Source: CAZCVI01 sp964502145
GTDB taxonomy: Bacteria; Acidobacteriota; Aminicenantia; UBA2199
Assembly: GCA_964502145.1 (NCBI GenBank)
Contig: CAZCVI010000045.1
Location: 1 to 54,442 of the forward strand
Direction of reading: 5' to 3'
Length of the DNA: 54,442 nucleotides
Both the position numbers and the translations under genes were made by a program. Of the stretch, positions 1 through 7,638 are shown piece after piece. The notes under the pieces are model-generated. The model had not been told where the DNA came from, did not search any database, and saw nothing but the letters and a program-made list of their open reading frames with translations. Numbering within the stretch: position 1 is the stretch's first letter; the number at the start of each line of letters is the position of its first letter.

Positions 1-11
1 GAGATATTTTT

Positions 12-1151
12 TTAATGCGGTAATGGAAGGTGCCGTCCAAAAAACTGAATAGATAATCTTTTCAAGAAAGGAACCACAAAATTGGGCGGGACTTTGGTAG
101 GGGAAAAATTAGGAAAGGTGGGGATGGTGAACTCATCGGCAAGAGAAAATTGGCCTGGGTCGATGAGTTTGATTATTTGGAAATGGAGTTGCTTGGGTTG
201 GATGTCTATCTGGCAGAAATGTAAAAAGCGTAGTTCTGGACCGTTGAATTGATCGACAGGCTGGTGTTTTTTTTGGCTTAGGTCTAACTTTTGCCGTGGA
301 CCGCCCCCACCACCGGAAACAATGAAATACTTGCCGTCTACTTTGAATTTTTCATAGGAGTGGCAATGTCCGCTGAGGAAAGCGACGGTTTTAGTGGCCT
401 TGAGGAAGGGAAGAACAAAATCCTGTTGAACTTGTTTGTCAGGGTGGACGACTTTGCTGTTGGTATAGGGGGGATTGTGACAGCAGACAATAATATAAAA
501 AATACGGTTATCGGCATTAAATTCTGCCAGGGTTTTATTATAAAAACGGAGTTGCGCGGCTTGTTCATTCTTTGTCAATTTAGAAAAGTTCGAATTGAGA
601 AGAATGACGCCGATAGACCTGAAGCGAAAGGAATACCATGTCCGATTTTGCAAGTGCTGGAAGCGGGCGAAATAGTTTTGAAAGGTTTTAATGGGATTGC
701 ACCAGTACTCGTGATTGCCGGGTAAAGGGAAATAGGGGGTTTGATCTTTAATGATCAATTGATGGGCCTTATCGAAAATGCTCCATTGACTTTGGGAGGA
801 ACCGCAGAAAACCAAGTCGCCCAGATTGAGAATCAGAGCAGGCTGATGGCGGTGTATTTCTTGGATAAGCAGGGGCATTTTGTCCCGATTGTCTTCGCGG
901 AAGAGTTCCAGTAGACTGGTGAGTTGGGTATCGCCAACAAAGATCAGACGGGTTTTGGTTTCATCCAGTTGGGCGAAACCACCGAACGTGGGCTGGGTGT
1001 GGATGGTGTGAGAAGCATTCGGGCTGCATGGTGTTTCTAAAAAAAGGAGAAGTAAACCTATTACAATAGTGAATAAAAGATGTGGTATAAGTCGCATCTT
1101 GCCGCTTTTTTGATAACCTAGTGGCTTTGGCTCTATAGCATTACTTTTCAT
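12..1151 (-). CDS. Calcineurin-like metallophosphoesterase, secreted or membrane-anchored
   Basis: A 379-residue protein with a hydrophobic segment near the N terminus (MRLIPHLLFTIVIG onward, about residues 19-40), so it probably acts outside the cytoplasm. The metallophosphoesterase motifs appear in order: FVGDTQ, then LNLGDLVF, PGNHEYW, CCHNPP and SGHCHSYE, which together supply the two-metal ligands. The layout resembles purple acid phosphatase or PhoD-like phosphohydrolases; the substrate cannot be read. The frame stays open to 1250, but ATG 1149-1151 is chosen because a strong promoter places the transcription start on it. ATG at 1097 is a second option that would leave a classic signal peptide. 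The gene is monocistronic. Confidence 0.8.
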   Translation of the reverse strand: MKSNAIEPKPLGYQKSGKMRLIPHLLFTIVIGLLLLFLETPCSPNASHTIHTQPTFGGFAQLDETKTRLIFVGDTQLTSLLELFREDNRDKMPLLIQEIHRHQPALILNLGDLVFCGSSQSQWSIFDKAHQLIIKDQTPYFPLPGNHEYWCNPIKTFQNYFARFQHLQNRTWYSFRFRSIGVILLNSNFSKLTKNEQAAQLRFYNKTLAEFNADNRIFYIIVCCHNPPYTNSKVVHPDKQVQQDFVLPFLKATKTVAFLSGHCHSYEKFKVDGKYFIVSGGGGGPRQKLDLSQKKHQPVDQFNGPELRFLHFCQIDIQPKQLHFQIIKLIDPGQFSLADEFTIPTFPNFSPTKVPPNFVVPFLKRLSIQFFGRHLPLPH

Positions 1152-1157
1152 GCCATC

Positions 1158-1186
1158 ATTATACTCAATCTCCAACCGTTTGTCTA
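1158..1186 (-). promoter_or_regulatory. Promoter, leaderless type, for the metallophosphoesterase
   Basis: On the minus strand, -35 TAGACA (1181-1186), 17-base spacer, -10 TATAAT (1158-1163), then six bases (GATGGC) to the ATG at 1149-1151. The predicted transcription start is the A of the ATG. No Shine-Dalgarno could then be on the message. Confidence 0.6.
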
Positions 1187-1304
1187 ATTGTTTTTTTTGG
1201 TTAAAAAGTTTTGGCGGGGGTGAGGAAATAGGGTTTTTTTCACGCTGCACTTTGCCAAGAAATGCCTCATTCGGTTATATCCAGATTTCTCAGCCGAGAA
1301 AAAC

Positions 1305-1360
1305 GTCAGTTTGCCCGGGACCAATTGGGCCCGAATGGTGGACCCGGGACAAACCGACTG
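1305..1360. terminator. Imperfect long hairpin upstream of the phosphoesterase
   Basis: The left arm at 1305-1323 (GTCAGTTTGCCCGGGACCA) pairs with 1336-1360 with small bulges around a 12-base loop. There is no T-tract on either side, so this may be a processing or weak termination structure. It lies beyond the 3' end of the unknown gene at 1402-1893. Confidence 0.3.
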
Positions 1361-1368
1361 GGAGTGTT

Positions 1369-1393
1369 ATGAATCGACTGTCAATCGATTCAT
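1369..1393. terminator. Short perfect hairpin after the 1402-1893 gene
   Basis: ATGAATCGA and TCGATTCAT form nine perfect base pairs around a seven-base loop, nine bases past the stop codon of the minus-strand gene. No U-tract follows, so terminator function is only possible. Confidence 0.35.
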
Positions 1394-1401
1394 ATTTCTA
1401 C

Positions 1402-1893
1402 TTATTCCTTCTTGGTAATGGGTGGATATTCCACCTTTTCACTGGGTTTGGTTCTGGCGTACCGTTTACCAAGGTCTTCAGTGATGGGGGTGGAACCGGG
1501 AGCGCCTGCCAATGACAGTGCTTTGATATAATTGTAATACATCCGCGCCGATGAAAACGCATTGACACCAATAGCGAAATAACTATCATTAATCTTTTGC
1601 ACTACTGGTAGGATGATCTGGCGAAGAGTACGTAACTTACAGGCCAGATCGAACTCCATTTTAAACTCAGAAACATCGCAATAAGGGGGCACAAATTCCG
1701 GTCGATCATTGGAATAGGCCATTGTCTTATCGACGAACAAAAACGTCTTGTCGCCCATTTTACAATATTTCTTGCGTTCTTCCTTGGTGAAATTGACGGC
1801 AAATCCCAATTCCGCATCAAGGCTCTTAATACTCTGCACCATCCGATCAAACTGCTCGGTGGTCATTTCGTGTTCAATTGCTAGTTTACTCAT
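1402..1893 (-). CDS. Hypothetical protein, 163 residues
   Basis: I do not recognise the family. The sequence is soluble, with no signal peptide or membrane segment, and is a mix of helix-forming charged stretches (MTTEQFDRMVQSIKSLDAE) and a C-terminal region ending in charged, proline-containing residues. An AAGGAG Shine-Dalgarno lies seven bases before the ATG, and a sigma70-type promoter with a palindrome at the start of transcription sits upstream, so the gene is very likely real and regulated. It stands alone. Possible cargo or binding role is unknown. Confidence 0.7.
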   Translation of the reverse strand: MSKLAIEHEMTTEQFDRMVQSIKSLDAELGFAVNFTKEERKKYCKMGDKTFLFVDKTMAYSNDRPEFVPPYCDVSEFKMEFDLACKLRTLRQIILPVVQKINDSYFAIGVNAFSSARMYYNYIKALSLAGAPGSTPITEDLGKRYARTKPSEKVEYPPITKKE

Positions 1894-1931
1894 AATTCAA
1901 TTCTCCTTTTCTTTTTTTTTTCTACTGTTTT

Positions 1932-1983
1932 CGTTAACGTTAACGTGAAGCTGTATTGTATAACATTCCAATATTTTTGTAAA
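1932..1983 (-). promoter_or_regulatory. Promoter with palindromic operator for the 163-residue protein
   Basis: On the minus strand: -35 TTTACA (1978-1983), 17-base spacer, -10 TACAAT (1955-1960). A perfect 14-base palindrome, CGTTAACGTTAACG, lies at 1932-1945, beginning about +4 relative to the expected start. A palindrome there is where a repressor would block polymerase. The regulator is not identifiable here. Confidence 0.5.
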
Positions 1984-2340
1984 ACGGTCACAAAATACTG
2001 CGGCGGAGTTTTTTGCGGTGATTTTTTAGTTATTTCTAAAGAACGGCATTTTATGCGGATTTTAGGGATTTTAAAAAAAATAAATTTTGGAAGATTTTCA
2101 CCATTTCTATAAATAAAAACAACAAAATTTTTGTTAAATATTCCACTCAAGGGAGTCCTTTTTATATATTTTAAGCATTTTTAATACCTATTCCTCCCGG
2201 CCATTTATTTTAAGCTCAAAATTGCGGCTCATTTGGGGTATTTTCACATATTTGGTGATAAATTGTTTCACAGCTCATTCTATTCAATGAATTTGTTGAA
2301 TTTCCAGCCGTAAGATGAAAAAATGTAATTTAGGTCTGAG

Positions 2341-2660
2341 ATTCCACCCTTTTTGTAGAATTTCCAACGAATTCATTGGGAAACGAAACTTTGAGTTTGG
2401 TTTTTCAATGAATTCATTGGGATTTGAACGCTATCGTTGGTTTTTCAACCAATTCGTTGGGATTTGAACGCTATCGTTGGTTTTTCAACCAATTCGTTGG
2501 AATTTGAACGCTATCGTTGGTTTTTCAACCAATTCGTTGGAATTTGAACGCTATCGTTGGTTTTTCAACCCATTCGTTGGAATTTGAATACTGGCGTTGG
2601 TTTTTCAACGAATTCATTGGAAATAGTACCCATCGGTTGGATTTTCAGTCATTTCGTAGA
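2341..2660. repeat. 40-bp tandem repeat, about eight copies
   Basis: Units fall every 40 bases at 2341, 2381, 2421, 2461, 2501, 2541, 2581 and 2621. Copies from 2421 to 2580 are nearly identical, and the outer ones decay progressively. Each unit contains GCTATCGTTGG, a perfect six-pair hairpin (TTGGTT-TTTC-AACCAA), and an ATTCGTTGG end that echoes the first word. The 40-base period is not a multiple of three, so it is not protein-coding. There are no unique spacers, so it is not CRISPR. Confidence 0.9.
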
Positions 2661-2857
2661 AATAAGTACCCTGGGTTGAATTCTAAATGAACTCGGAAAA
2701 AACAGATTTCACAGGTATTATTATACTGTAACGCGATAGAATCTTCAACCAAAATCCTGGTAGCGAAAAAAAATTATTATGCCGCGATGGATTTAGATGG
2801 CACTACAAAGTGAAACTATGTTTTTGATTATCAAAAAAAAACGGGCAAGTACGTTCT

Positions 2858-4117
2858 TTATTTTCCTTTGACAAAAGCCACTTTTCCAAGTTTGAGGAGC
2901 TTGTTTTTCATGAAGTCGTAATTACTCTCATTGTTAAAGAGCCAGACGATTCTGGTTTTTCTGTTTTTGGGAATACTGGGCACGGGGGCATAACCGTCAG
3001 TAAAAATGATCAATCCGTCATACTCTCTATTTTTATCGAGATAATCCATGAGAGGCTGAAAATTTGTGCCGCCTCTGCCCTGCACCTTGATCTCTTTTCT
3101 GGCTTTTTTCAGAGTTAGTCTCTCCCCCTTGATCTCGGTGTCAAACGAGATGACATCCATCTGCTCGACACCGTATTTAAAAAAACGATTGACTATGGAA
3201 AACCCTTTCACTAAATCCTTGTTACTTATAGAACCACTGACATCAACAGCAAAAAGAAGCCTGGTGGTGAAATCTCTTTTACTGCCCATATATTGGAACC
3301 CATATCTTCGACTGGGCTTCATGCGCGTGAGTGTTCTGGAAACGGATAAAACAGATGCCCGGAAAGATTTCAAGATAGAACGATAATCGACTTTTGGCTT
3401 TAAGGTAGCCAGGATTTTCTCTTTTACATTTCTACTTAAATGGCCCCAGTTGTTGGCTGACTCGGCCTCGGTTATTTTCTCGTTAAGCAGATTTTCATAG
3501 TAATCGTTTTTTTCCCAGGTTTCGCAATTTTGCTGGCCGCTGGTTTTATCAAGGTAGTCTTGTAGTGTTACATCGGATGGCGGCGGTGTCTCGGTACTGG
3601 TTTTTTGGATTTGATCGGGTGGGACATCGCTGGTGTCCTGGGAATTGTGGGAATTATGGGAAGATTGGGAGTTATGGGAAGATTGGGAAATGGCGGAATC
3701 TTCGGCATTTTGGATTTGTTCTAGTAATTTATCATAGTAAAATTCAAAATGTTTTTTATCATAAGCATCGGTAAAAAAAACTTCTTTGGCATATTTAAAG
3801 CCCAGGGAGGTTCTTAAATACTCTTGCAGGGTAATGTTGCTGGCTTGATAGGAAAGGGAATCAATCTCTTTTTTTCTGCTGTAGGGATGTTTTAAGATAA
3901 TGCGCATGGCTTCAAAACATAACACGTCATACAGTTGGTCTTGGGTTAATGAGCTTAAAAAATCAGGATTATACTCGACTCTCCCGGCACCACTGCGGAT
4001 GGTCTTTACATTAGCACTGGGAACAAGGGTGTGAAGCGACCACGCGGCAAAAAAAAGGGGTTCAACAATATACCATTTTTCAATGAGTTTGCTGATTCGT
4101 TCCCGCACTGGTTTCAT
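2858..4117 (-). CDS. VWA-domain protein with DUF2201-like N-terminal region (MoxR partner)
   Basis: A 419-residue soluble protein. The C-terminal half is a von Willebrand A domain with a complete metal site: DVSGS near residue 286, GGTNF and FTDGY. The N-terminal 150 residues resemble the DUF2201 putative metallopeptidase-like region that often precedes such VWA domains, but I see no clear HExxH. A low-complexity linker at about residues 142-160 (SQSSHNSQSSHNSHNSQ) is built from nine-base DNA words. The start ATG shares one base with the stop of the MoxR ATPase gene (TAATG), so the two are translationally coupled, as in RavA-ViaA or CbbQ-CbbO pairs that remodel protein complexes. Confidence 0.85.
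   Translation of the reverse strand: MKPVRERISKLIEKWYIVEPLFFAAWSLHTLVPSANVKTIRSGAGRVEYNPDFLSSLTQDQLYDVLCFEAMRIILKHPYSRKKEIDSLSYQASNITLQEYLRTSLGFKYAKEVFFTDAYDKKHFEFYYDKLLEQIQNAEDSAISQSSHNSQSSHNSHNSQDTSDVPPDQIQKTSTETPPPSDVTLQDYLDKTSGQQNCETWEKNDYYENLLNEKITEAESANNWGHLSRNVKEKILATLKPKVDYRSILKSFRASVLSVSRTLTRMKPSRRYGFQYMGSKRDFTTRLLFAVDVSGSISNKDLVKGFSIVNRFFKYGVEQMDVISFDTEIKGERLTLKKARKEIKVQGRGGTNFQPLMDYLDKNREYDGLIIFTDGYAPVPSIPKNRKTRIVWLFNNESNYDFMKNKLLKLGKVAFVKGK
3639..3692. repeat. In-frame nonamer array inside the VWA gene
   Basis: Six consecutive nine-base words start with TGGGAA or TGGGAG (TGGGAATTG, TGGGAATTA, TGGGAAGAT, TGGGAGTTA, TGGGAAGAT, TGGGAAATG). The same word family builds the intergenic hairpins at 9035-9120 and 54047-54140. 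On the coding strand they read as Ser-(His/Gln)-(Asn/Ser) tripeptides. Confidence 0.85.
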
Positions 4118-5202
4118 TATAGATCAATTCCTGAAATATAATCGGACAGTTCTTCCATAATTTCCACGGATTCGACCAGAACAAAGGCGGCTACTTTTTC
4201 AAATTTACGGTTTTCAAACATGGATGCGAGATGGGCAACGGCTTCGTTAAATTTTTCCTTTTTCAAATACTGGATATACAGGGCAAGGTTTTTAAGTAAT
4301 TGTTCTTTTTTATCGAAATTGCCGTTATTGATAAAGTATATAATCTGTTCGTTTAAAAAGATATAATCCTGAAGTTTAAAGGCTTTGAGTTTGGCTTTTT
4401 TCTCCGCGAAATGAAATAGAATATCTTCAGCGGACACGAGTATTTCAGTGTCCAGGCTTTTTTTGAAATTAATGGCCGCAGAAACACCAACAATCCCTGA
4501 AATAATCTTAACATCGGAATCGGTCACCTTTTTAATGTTTTGGATAAAATGGGACACACGCTCCCAGGCTCTGCGGTCCGGGTTTTTTTCAATGCCGTAT
4601 TGATAGGTGTCGCTTTTTAAATCGTAGACATCGCCACCATCTAAAAAGTGGTTCTCTTTTTGAATAAAAGAGATGACCCGTTTGTCAATCCCACTGCTGT
4701 TGGCCCAGAGCAACCAGTCTTCAACGGTGGGAACAAATTCATAAATATTGAATCGCGAAATCAAGGCGGGGTCGAGATCGCTGAGTTGGTATTCATCACC
4801 GCTGTTAACAGCAGAAATAACAATACTTCCGGGAGGAAGCTTTTTTCCGGCCAAGGTTTTATTCAAGGTTAAATCCATGACAGACTGCAAAATTTCCGGG
4901 CGTGCCCTGTTGAGTTCATCAAGGAAAAGAACCACGGGTAAATTATCCACGGGCCACCAGTACGGGGGCAAAAAATCAGAGTGCCCGGTTTTGGCATCCT
5001 TGTACATGAGACCAATCAAGTCGCCGGGATCGCTCATTTGGCCGAGAAAAAAAGCGACAACCTTCATTTTCTTTTTGGTTTCATAGTATTCGGTTAATAT
5101 CCGGGATTTCCCGATGCCGTGTTTTCCCACCAGCATGATGTTTTGTTCTGGCGGGGTGCCGACCAACACGTCGTGTAACTCTTTAACGTCTATTTTTATC
5201 AT
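4117..5202 (-). CDS. MoxR-family AAA+ ATPase
   Basis: A 361-residue AAA+ protein. Walker A is GKHGIGKS near residues 27-34, Walker B is VVLFLDELNRA near 90-100, followed by an SAVNSGD-type sensor 1 and an arginine-bearing SRFNIYEF segment, which is the MoxR pattern. MoxR ATPases work with a VWA-domain partner to activate or disassemble target complexes, and the partner gene follows with a one-base overlap. A GGAG Shine-Dalgarno precedes the ATG. The 28-base gap to the upstream 269-residue gene suggests one operon. Confidence 0.9.
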   Translation of the reverse strand: MIKIDVKELHDVLVGTPPEQNIMLVGKHGIGKSRILTEYYETKKKMKVVAFFLGQMSDPGDLIGLMYKDAKTGHSDFLPPYWWPVDNLPVVLFLDELNRARPEILQSVMDLTLNKTLAGKKLPPGSIVISAVNSGDEYQLSDLDPALISRFNIYEFVPTVEDWLLWANSSGIDKRVISFIQKENHFLDGGDVYDLKSDTYQYGIEKNPDRRAWERVSHFIQNIKKVTDSDVKIISGIVGVSAAINFKKSLDTEILVSAEDILFHFAEKKAKLKAFKLQDYIFLNEQIIYFINNGNFDKKEQLLKNLALYIQYLKKEKFNEAVAHLASMFENRKFEKVAAFVLVESVEIMEELSDYISGIDL

Positions 5203-5229
5203 GAAAACTCCATCTGGGTGCCTTTAATT

Positions 5230-6039
5230 TCAAAGGTCATTGTATTTTATAAAAGATCTTAATTGACGGGCATTCTTTTGTGATCTGAAATTAAGGTTGG
5301 CCACGATTCCCGAACTGTCCAATTCTCTGACGGCGTCGACGATACCTGCAATTTTCCCCATCTCTTGCTGGAATCTGGAATAAAAAATGTCTATGGTGAC
5401 AAAACCGGTTCCACTGATTTGGATTAACAATTGCAGCTTGTTATGAAACTCTTTGATTGAGAAATTGAACTGTTTATTTTTGGCAATCTCTTTAATTTTG
5501 GCCAAGACCGCCCCTTTTTTTAATTGTTTGATCTTCTGGGTTTTTGTGGCCCGGTTCTTTTTCTCCCTGTATTGCTCGAGAACGTGGTCAACAAAATTGA
5601 AGAGATCGGCGGCATTGCCGGAAAAATTATAGCTTTTATCGCCGTATTTTGGCTTAATATACAGTTTATCCCGACCATTTTCTTTTTCGAAGGCGATAAC
5701 CAGCCAGGCGCAATCAATCCAGCTTTTACTTTCGTAGGGATTGGGAATTTCCAGGGATAAAAGTCTTTCCTTGTCCATCTCTTTCTGACCGTAATAAGTC
5801 CCATAAGAACCATCCCTCTCCATTTTGAGACTTTTATTTTCCTTGATTTTTTCTTTTAAGTTGGTGATGATATTTTTCTGTTCTGATGCGCTTTCCTCAT
5901 ATACCGGGGGCTGGGCTGAAAAAAAATCCCTGATTAGTTTGTTTATCGTTCTGCTTTGCACTTTATCATCCGTGTGCAGACATTCCTTGAATGTCTGGGT
6001 AGTAATCCTGTTTAACGGTTTACATTTTATAGATACCAT
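5230..6039 (-). CDS. Unknown protein, first gene of the MoxR/VWA operon
   Basis: No family recognised. About 269 residues from ATG 6037-6039; a TTG at 6048 would add three residues. The protein is very lysine-rich and soluble, with a likely coiled region at about residues 55-75 and 150-190, and a C-terminal part with beta-forming stretches (LQLLIQISGTGFVTIDIFYS). No Shine-Dalgarno is evident. A TTGACA lies at 6052-6057, but no matching -10 was found upstream of the start. Its place ahead of the ATPase and VWA genes makes it a candidate substrate or adaptor of that machine, which is inference from position only. Confidence 0.6.
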   Translation of the reverse strand: MVSIKCKPLNRITTQTFKECLHTDDKVQSRTINKLIRDFFSAQPPVYEESASEQKNIITNLKEKIKENKSLKMERDGSYGTYYGQKEMDKERLLSLEIPNPYESKSWIDCAWLVIAFEKENGRDKLYIKPKYGDKSYNFSGNAADLFNFVDHVLEQYREKKNRATKTQKIKQLKKGAVLAKIKEIAKNKQFNFSIKEFHNKLQLLIQISGTGFVTIDIFYSRFQQEMGKIAGIVDAVRELDSSGIVANLNFRSQKNARQLRSFIKYNDL

Positions 6040-6265
6040 AAACCGCAATAGATGTCAAACAATTTGTGCATTTGTTTAATCCAGCTAACAGAAACATGAG
6101 ATTTCTACATTTTTTTTATAATAACTCTAACTGCGACCGCAAGAGATTTACTTGGTTTCGGTTACCCATTTTTTACTTAATCTTTTTCGCACACCCGAAC
6201 GGCGTGACGAATTTTATCCCTGACAATCTGCCGTAACTCGGCGGGTTGCAACACCTCTCCAACGG

Positions 6266-6287
6266 CCCGCTTTTTGAAAAAAGCGGG
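6266..6287. terminator. GC-rich hairpin after the glycerate kinase gene
   Basis: CCCGCTTTTT and AAAAAGCGGG pair perfectly around two bases. It lies 26 bases past the minus-strand stop codon and could end that transcript, although the following bases are not U-rich. The rest of 6040-6312 holds the AT repeat and a short open stretch discussed among the rejected items. Confidence 0.4.
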
Positions 6288-6296
6288 GCAAAAACT

Positions 6297-6327
6297 TTAT
6301 ATATATTATATATTATATATATATATA
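6297..6327. repeat. AT-dinucleotide microsatellite at the glycerate kinase 3' end
   Basis: About 31 bases of nearly pure TA/AT repeat. It supplies the last codons of the glycerate kinase, encoding Tyr-Ile-Tyr-Ile and the TAA stop, so changes in repeat length would alter the C-terminal tail. Confidence 0.85.
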
Positions 6328-7638
6328 AAAGAGTCGCAAGTCCATGACATTGGTCCGGGTGGGTCCGGTTTTGATTAATTGCTGGAGTTTAGCCAGTAAC
6401 CGGTAGGAATCGTGATTTTTTAGGTGTTTGTCCAACTCCGCCAAGGTGGTTTTCCCCATGGTATCCTGATCTATCCACCCACCGGCGGCATCGGTCGGAC
6501 CATCAATACCATCTGTACCGATACTGGCAATATAAAAAGGATGTGCCACGTCGCTTAATTCTTTTAACAAGCGCAACACAAACTCCTGGTTCCGGCCCCC
6601 TTTGCCTGGGGTTTCATTCGTTCCCTGCGGTGGGTTTAAGGTGACCGTTAATTCCCCACCACTCAAAAGCAGCACCGGGGGTTTATACGGCGTGGCGGTG
6701 AACATGATCTCTTTGATTTTCGCCGCATACAATTTCGCCACGTGCGCGGCTTCGCCATGATCATCGGAATAGAGAATGTGGGTTTCTATGCCCATCTTTT
6801 GCGCGGCTTGTTGCGCCGCTGCCAAAGCCAAACGGTTATCGGCTAATAAAACAGAGACATTCTCTGTCCCGGTGGTTTTTTTTTCTGCGACTGACGCCTG
6901 CAACCCTTCTTTAAAATAACGTTGCACCGCCGGTGGTATTCTTTCTGTCAGTTTATATTTTTCCAAGATGTCATAGGCATCATGCAGGGTAGAATGAGTG
7001 GGAATGGTGGGACCAGAACCGATATCAGCAAGAGGAGAATCAATGATATCGGAAACAATCAGCGAAATAATCCGGGCGGGGTAGATTTTCTCTGCCAATT
7101 TCCCGCCTTTTATGGCAGAAAGAGTCTTTCTGATGCAATTGATTTCCTGGATTTGGGCACCACTAGCCAATAAAAGGTGGGTCATCTCTGTTTTATCGGC
7201 CAAGGTGAGTCCGGCGACGGGTTGCACCATTAGCGCGGAAGCACCACCAGTAAGGAGGAAAAAAACCAGGTCTTTCTCTTTAACGCGAGTTTTAATATAA
7301 TCGGTCACAGCGTACCCGGCGGTGAGACTGAACTGATCGGGAATGGGATGGGAACCGGGATAAAAGGTGACGCGGGGATGGCTGAAGGTTTGTTCTGGTA
7401 AGCCGACGATCACGCCACCAGACAACCGTGGGCCGAGCACATGATCTAAACCGTGAAACAGGTACACGGCACCTTTTCCTGCCCCGATCACGTGCAAGTT
7501 ATGATAGGGGGTTAAATCAAAAGGGCGCTTCTGGATAAAAAGAGTATGCTTTTTAAGGGTGACCTGATCATTAATTAACTGTTCGGGCTCTACGGCAGCC
7601 AGAGCATGGTCAATAATCTTGTTCAGAAACTCCATCAA
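6313..7638 (-). CDS. Glycerate 2-kinase (GckA/TtuD type, DUF4147 + MOFRL)
   Basis: A 441-residue protein with the two-domain layout of class II glycerate kinases. The N-terminal DUF4147 part shows VIGAGKGAVYLF, LTGGASALM and a DIIDSPLADIGSGPT segment. The C-terminal MOFRL part shows LLSGGELTVTL, KGGRNQEFVL and IGTDGIDGPTDAAGG. The family phosphorylates D-glycerate to 2-phosphoglycerate, feeding glycolysis. Two adjacent ATG codons are possible starts. The start overlaps the stop of the upstream unknown gene by four bases, so they are coupled. The last four residues come from an AT microsatellite; the family usually ends soon after the TGPTxTNVxDLR motif, so the enzyme core is complete. Confidence 0.9.
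   Translation of the reverse strand: MMEFLNKIIDHALAAVEPEQLINDQVTLKKHTLFIQKRPFDLTPYHNLHVIGAGKGAVYLFHGLDHVLGPRLSGGVIVGLPEQTFSHPRVTFYPGSHPIPDQFSLTAGYAVTDYIKTRVKEKDLVFFLLTGGASALMVQPVAGLTLADKTEMTHLLLASGAQIQEINCIRKTLSAIKGGKLAEKIYPARIISLIVSDIIDSPLADIGSGPTIPTHSTLHDAYDILEKYKLTERIPPAVQRYFKEGLQASVAEKKTTGTENVSVLLADNRLALAAAQQAAQKMGIETHILYSDDHGEAAHVAKLYAAKIKEIMFTATPYKPPVLLLSGGELTVTLNPPQGTNETPGKGGRNQEFVLRLLKELSDVAHPFYIASIGTDGIDGPTDAAGGWIDQDTMGKTTLAELDKHLKNHDSYRLLAKLQQLIKTGPTRTNVMDLRLFYIYI

Larger units (their letters stand above)
1894..2857. other. Gene-free stretch between the 163-residue gene and the VWA gene
   Basis: No credible coding region is seen on either strand. The stretch is AT-rich. It contains the promoter/operator at 1932-1983 and the 40-bp tandem repeat at 2341-2660; its right part holds only A/T-rich sequence downstream of the VWA gene. 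Confidence 0.6.

Noticed and set aside
1150..1250. Longer start for the metallophosphoesterase at 1250
   Set aside because: The extra N terminus is polar and lies upstream of a strong promoter that predicts transcription from 1151.
2341..2660. 40-bp repeat as a CRISPR array
   Set aside because: Units abut with no unique spacers, and no cas gene is nearby.
6177..6295. Open stretch on the minus strand reading VLQPAELRQIVRDKIRHAV
   Set aside because: It looks protein-like and could be a gene remnant, but it has no start codon, no ribosome site and no recognised family.
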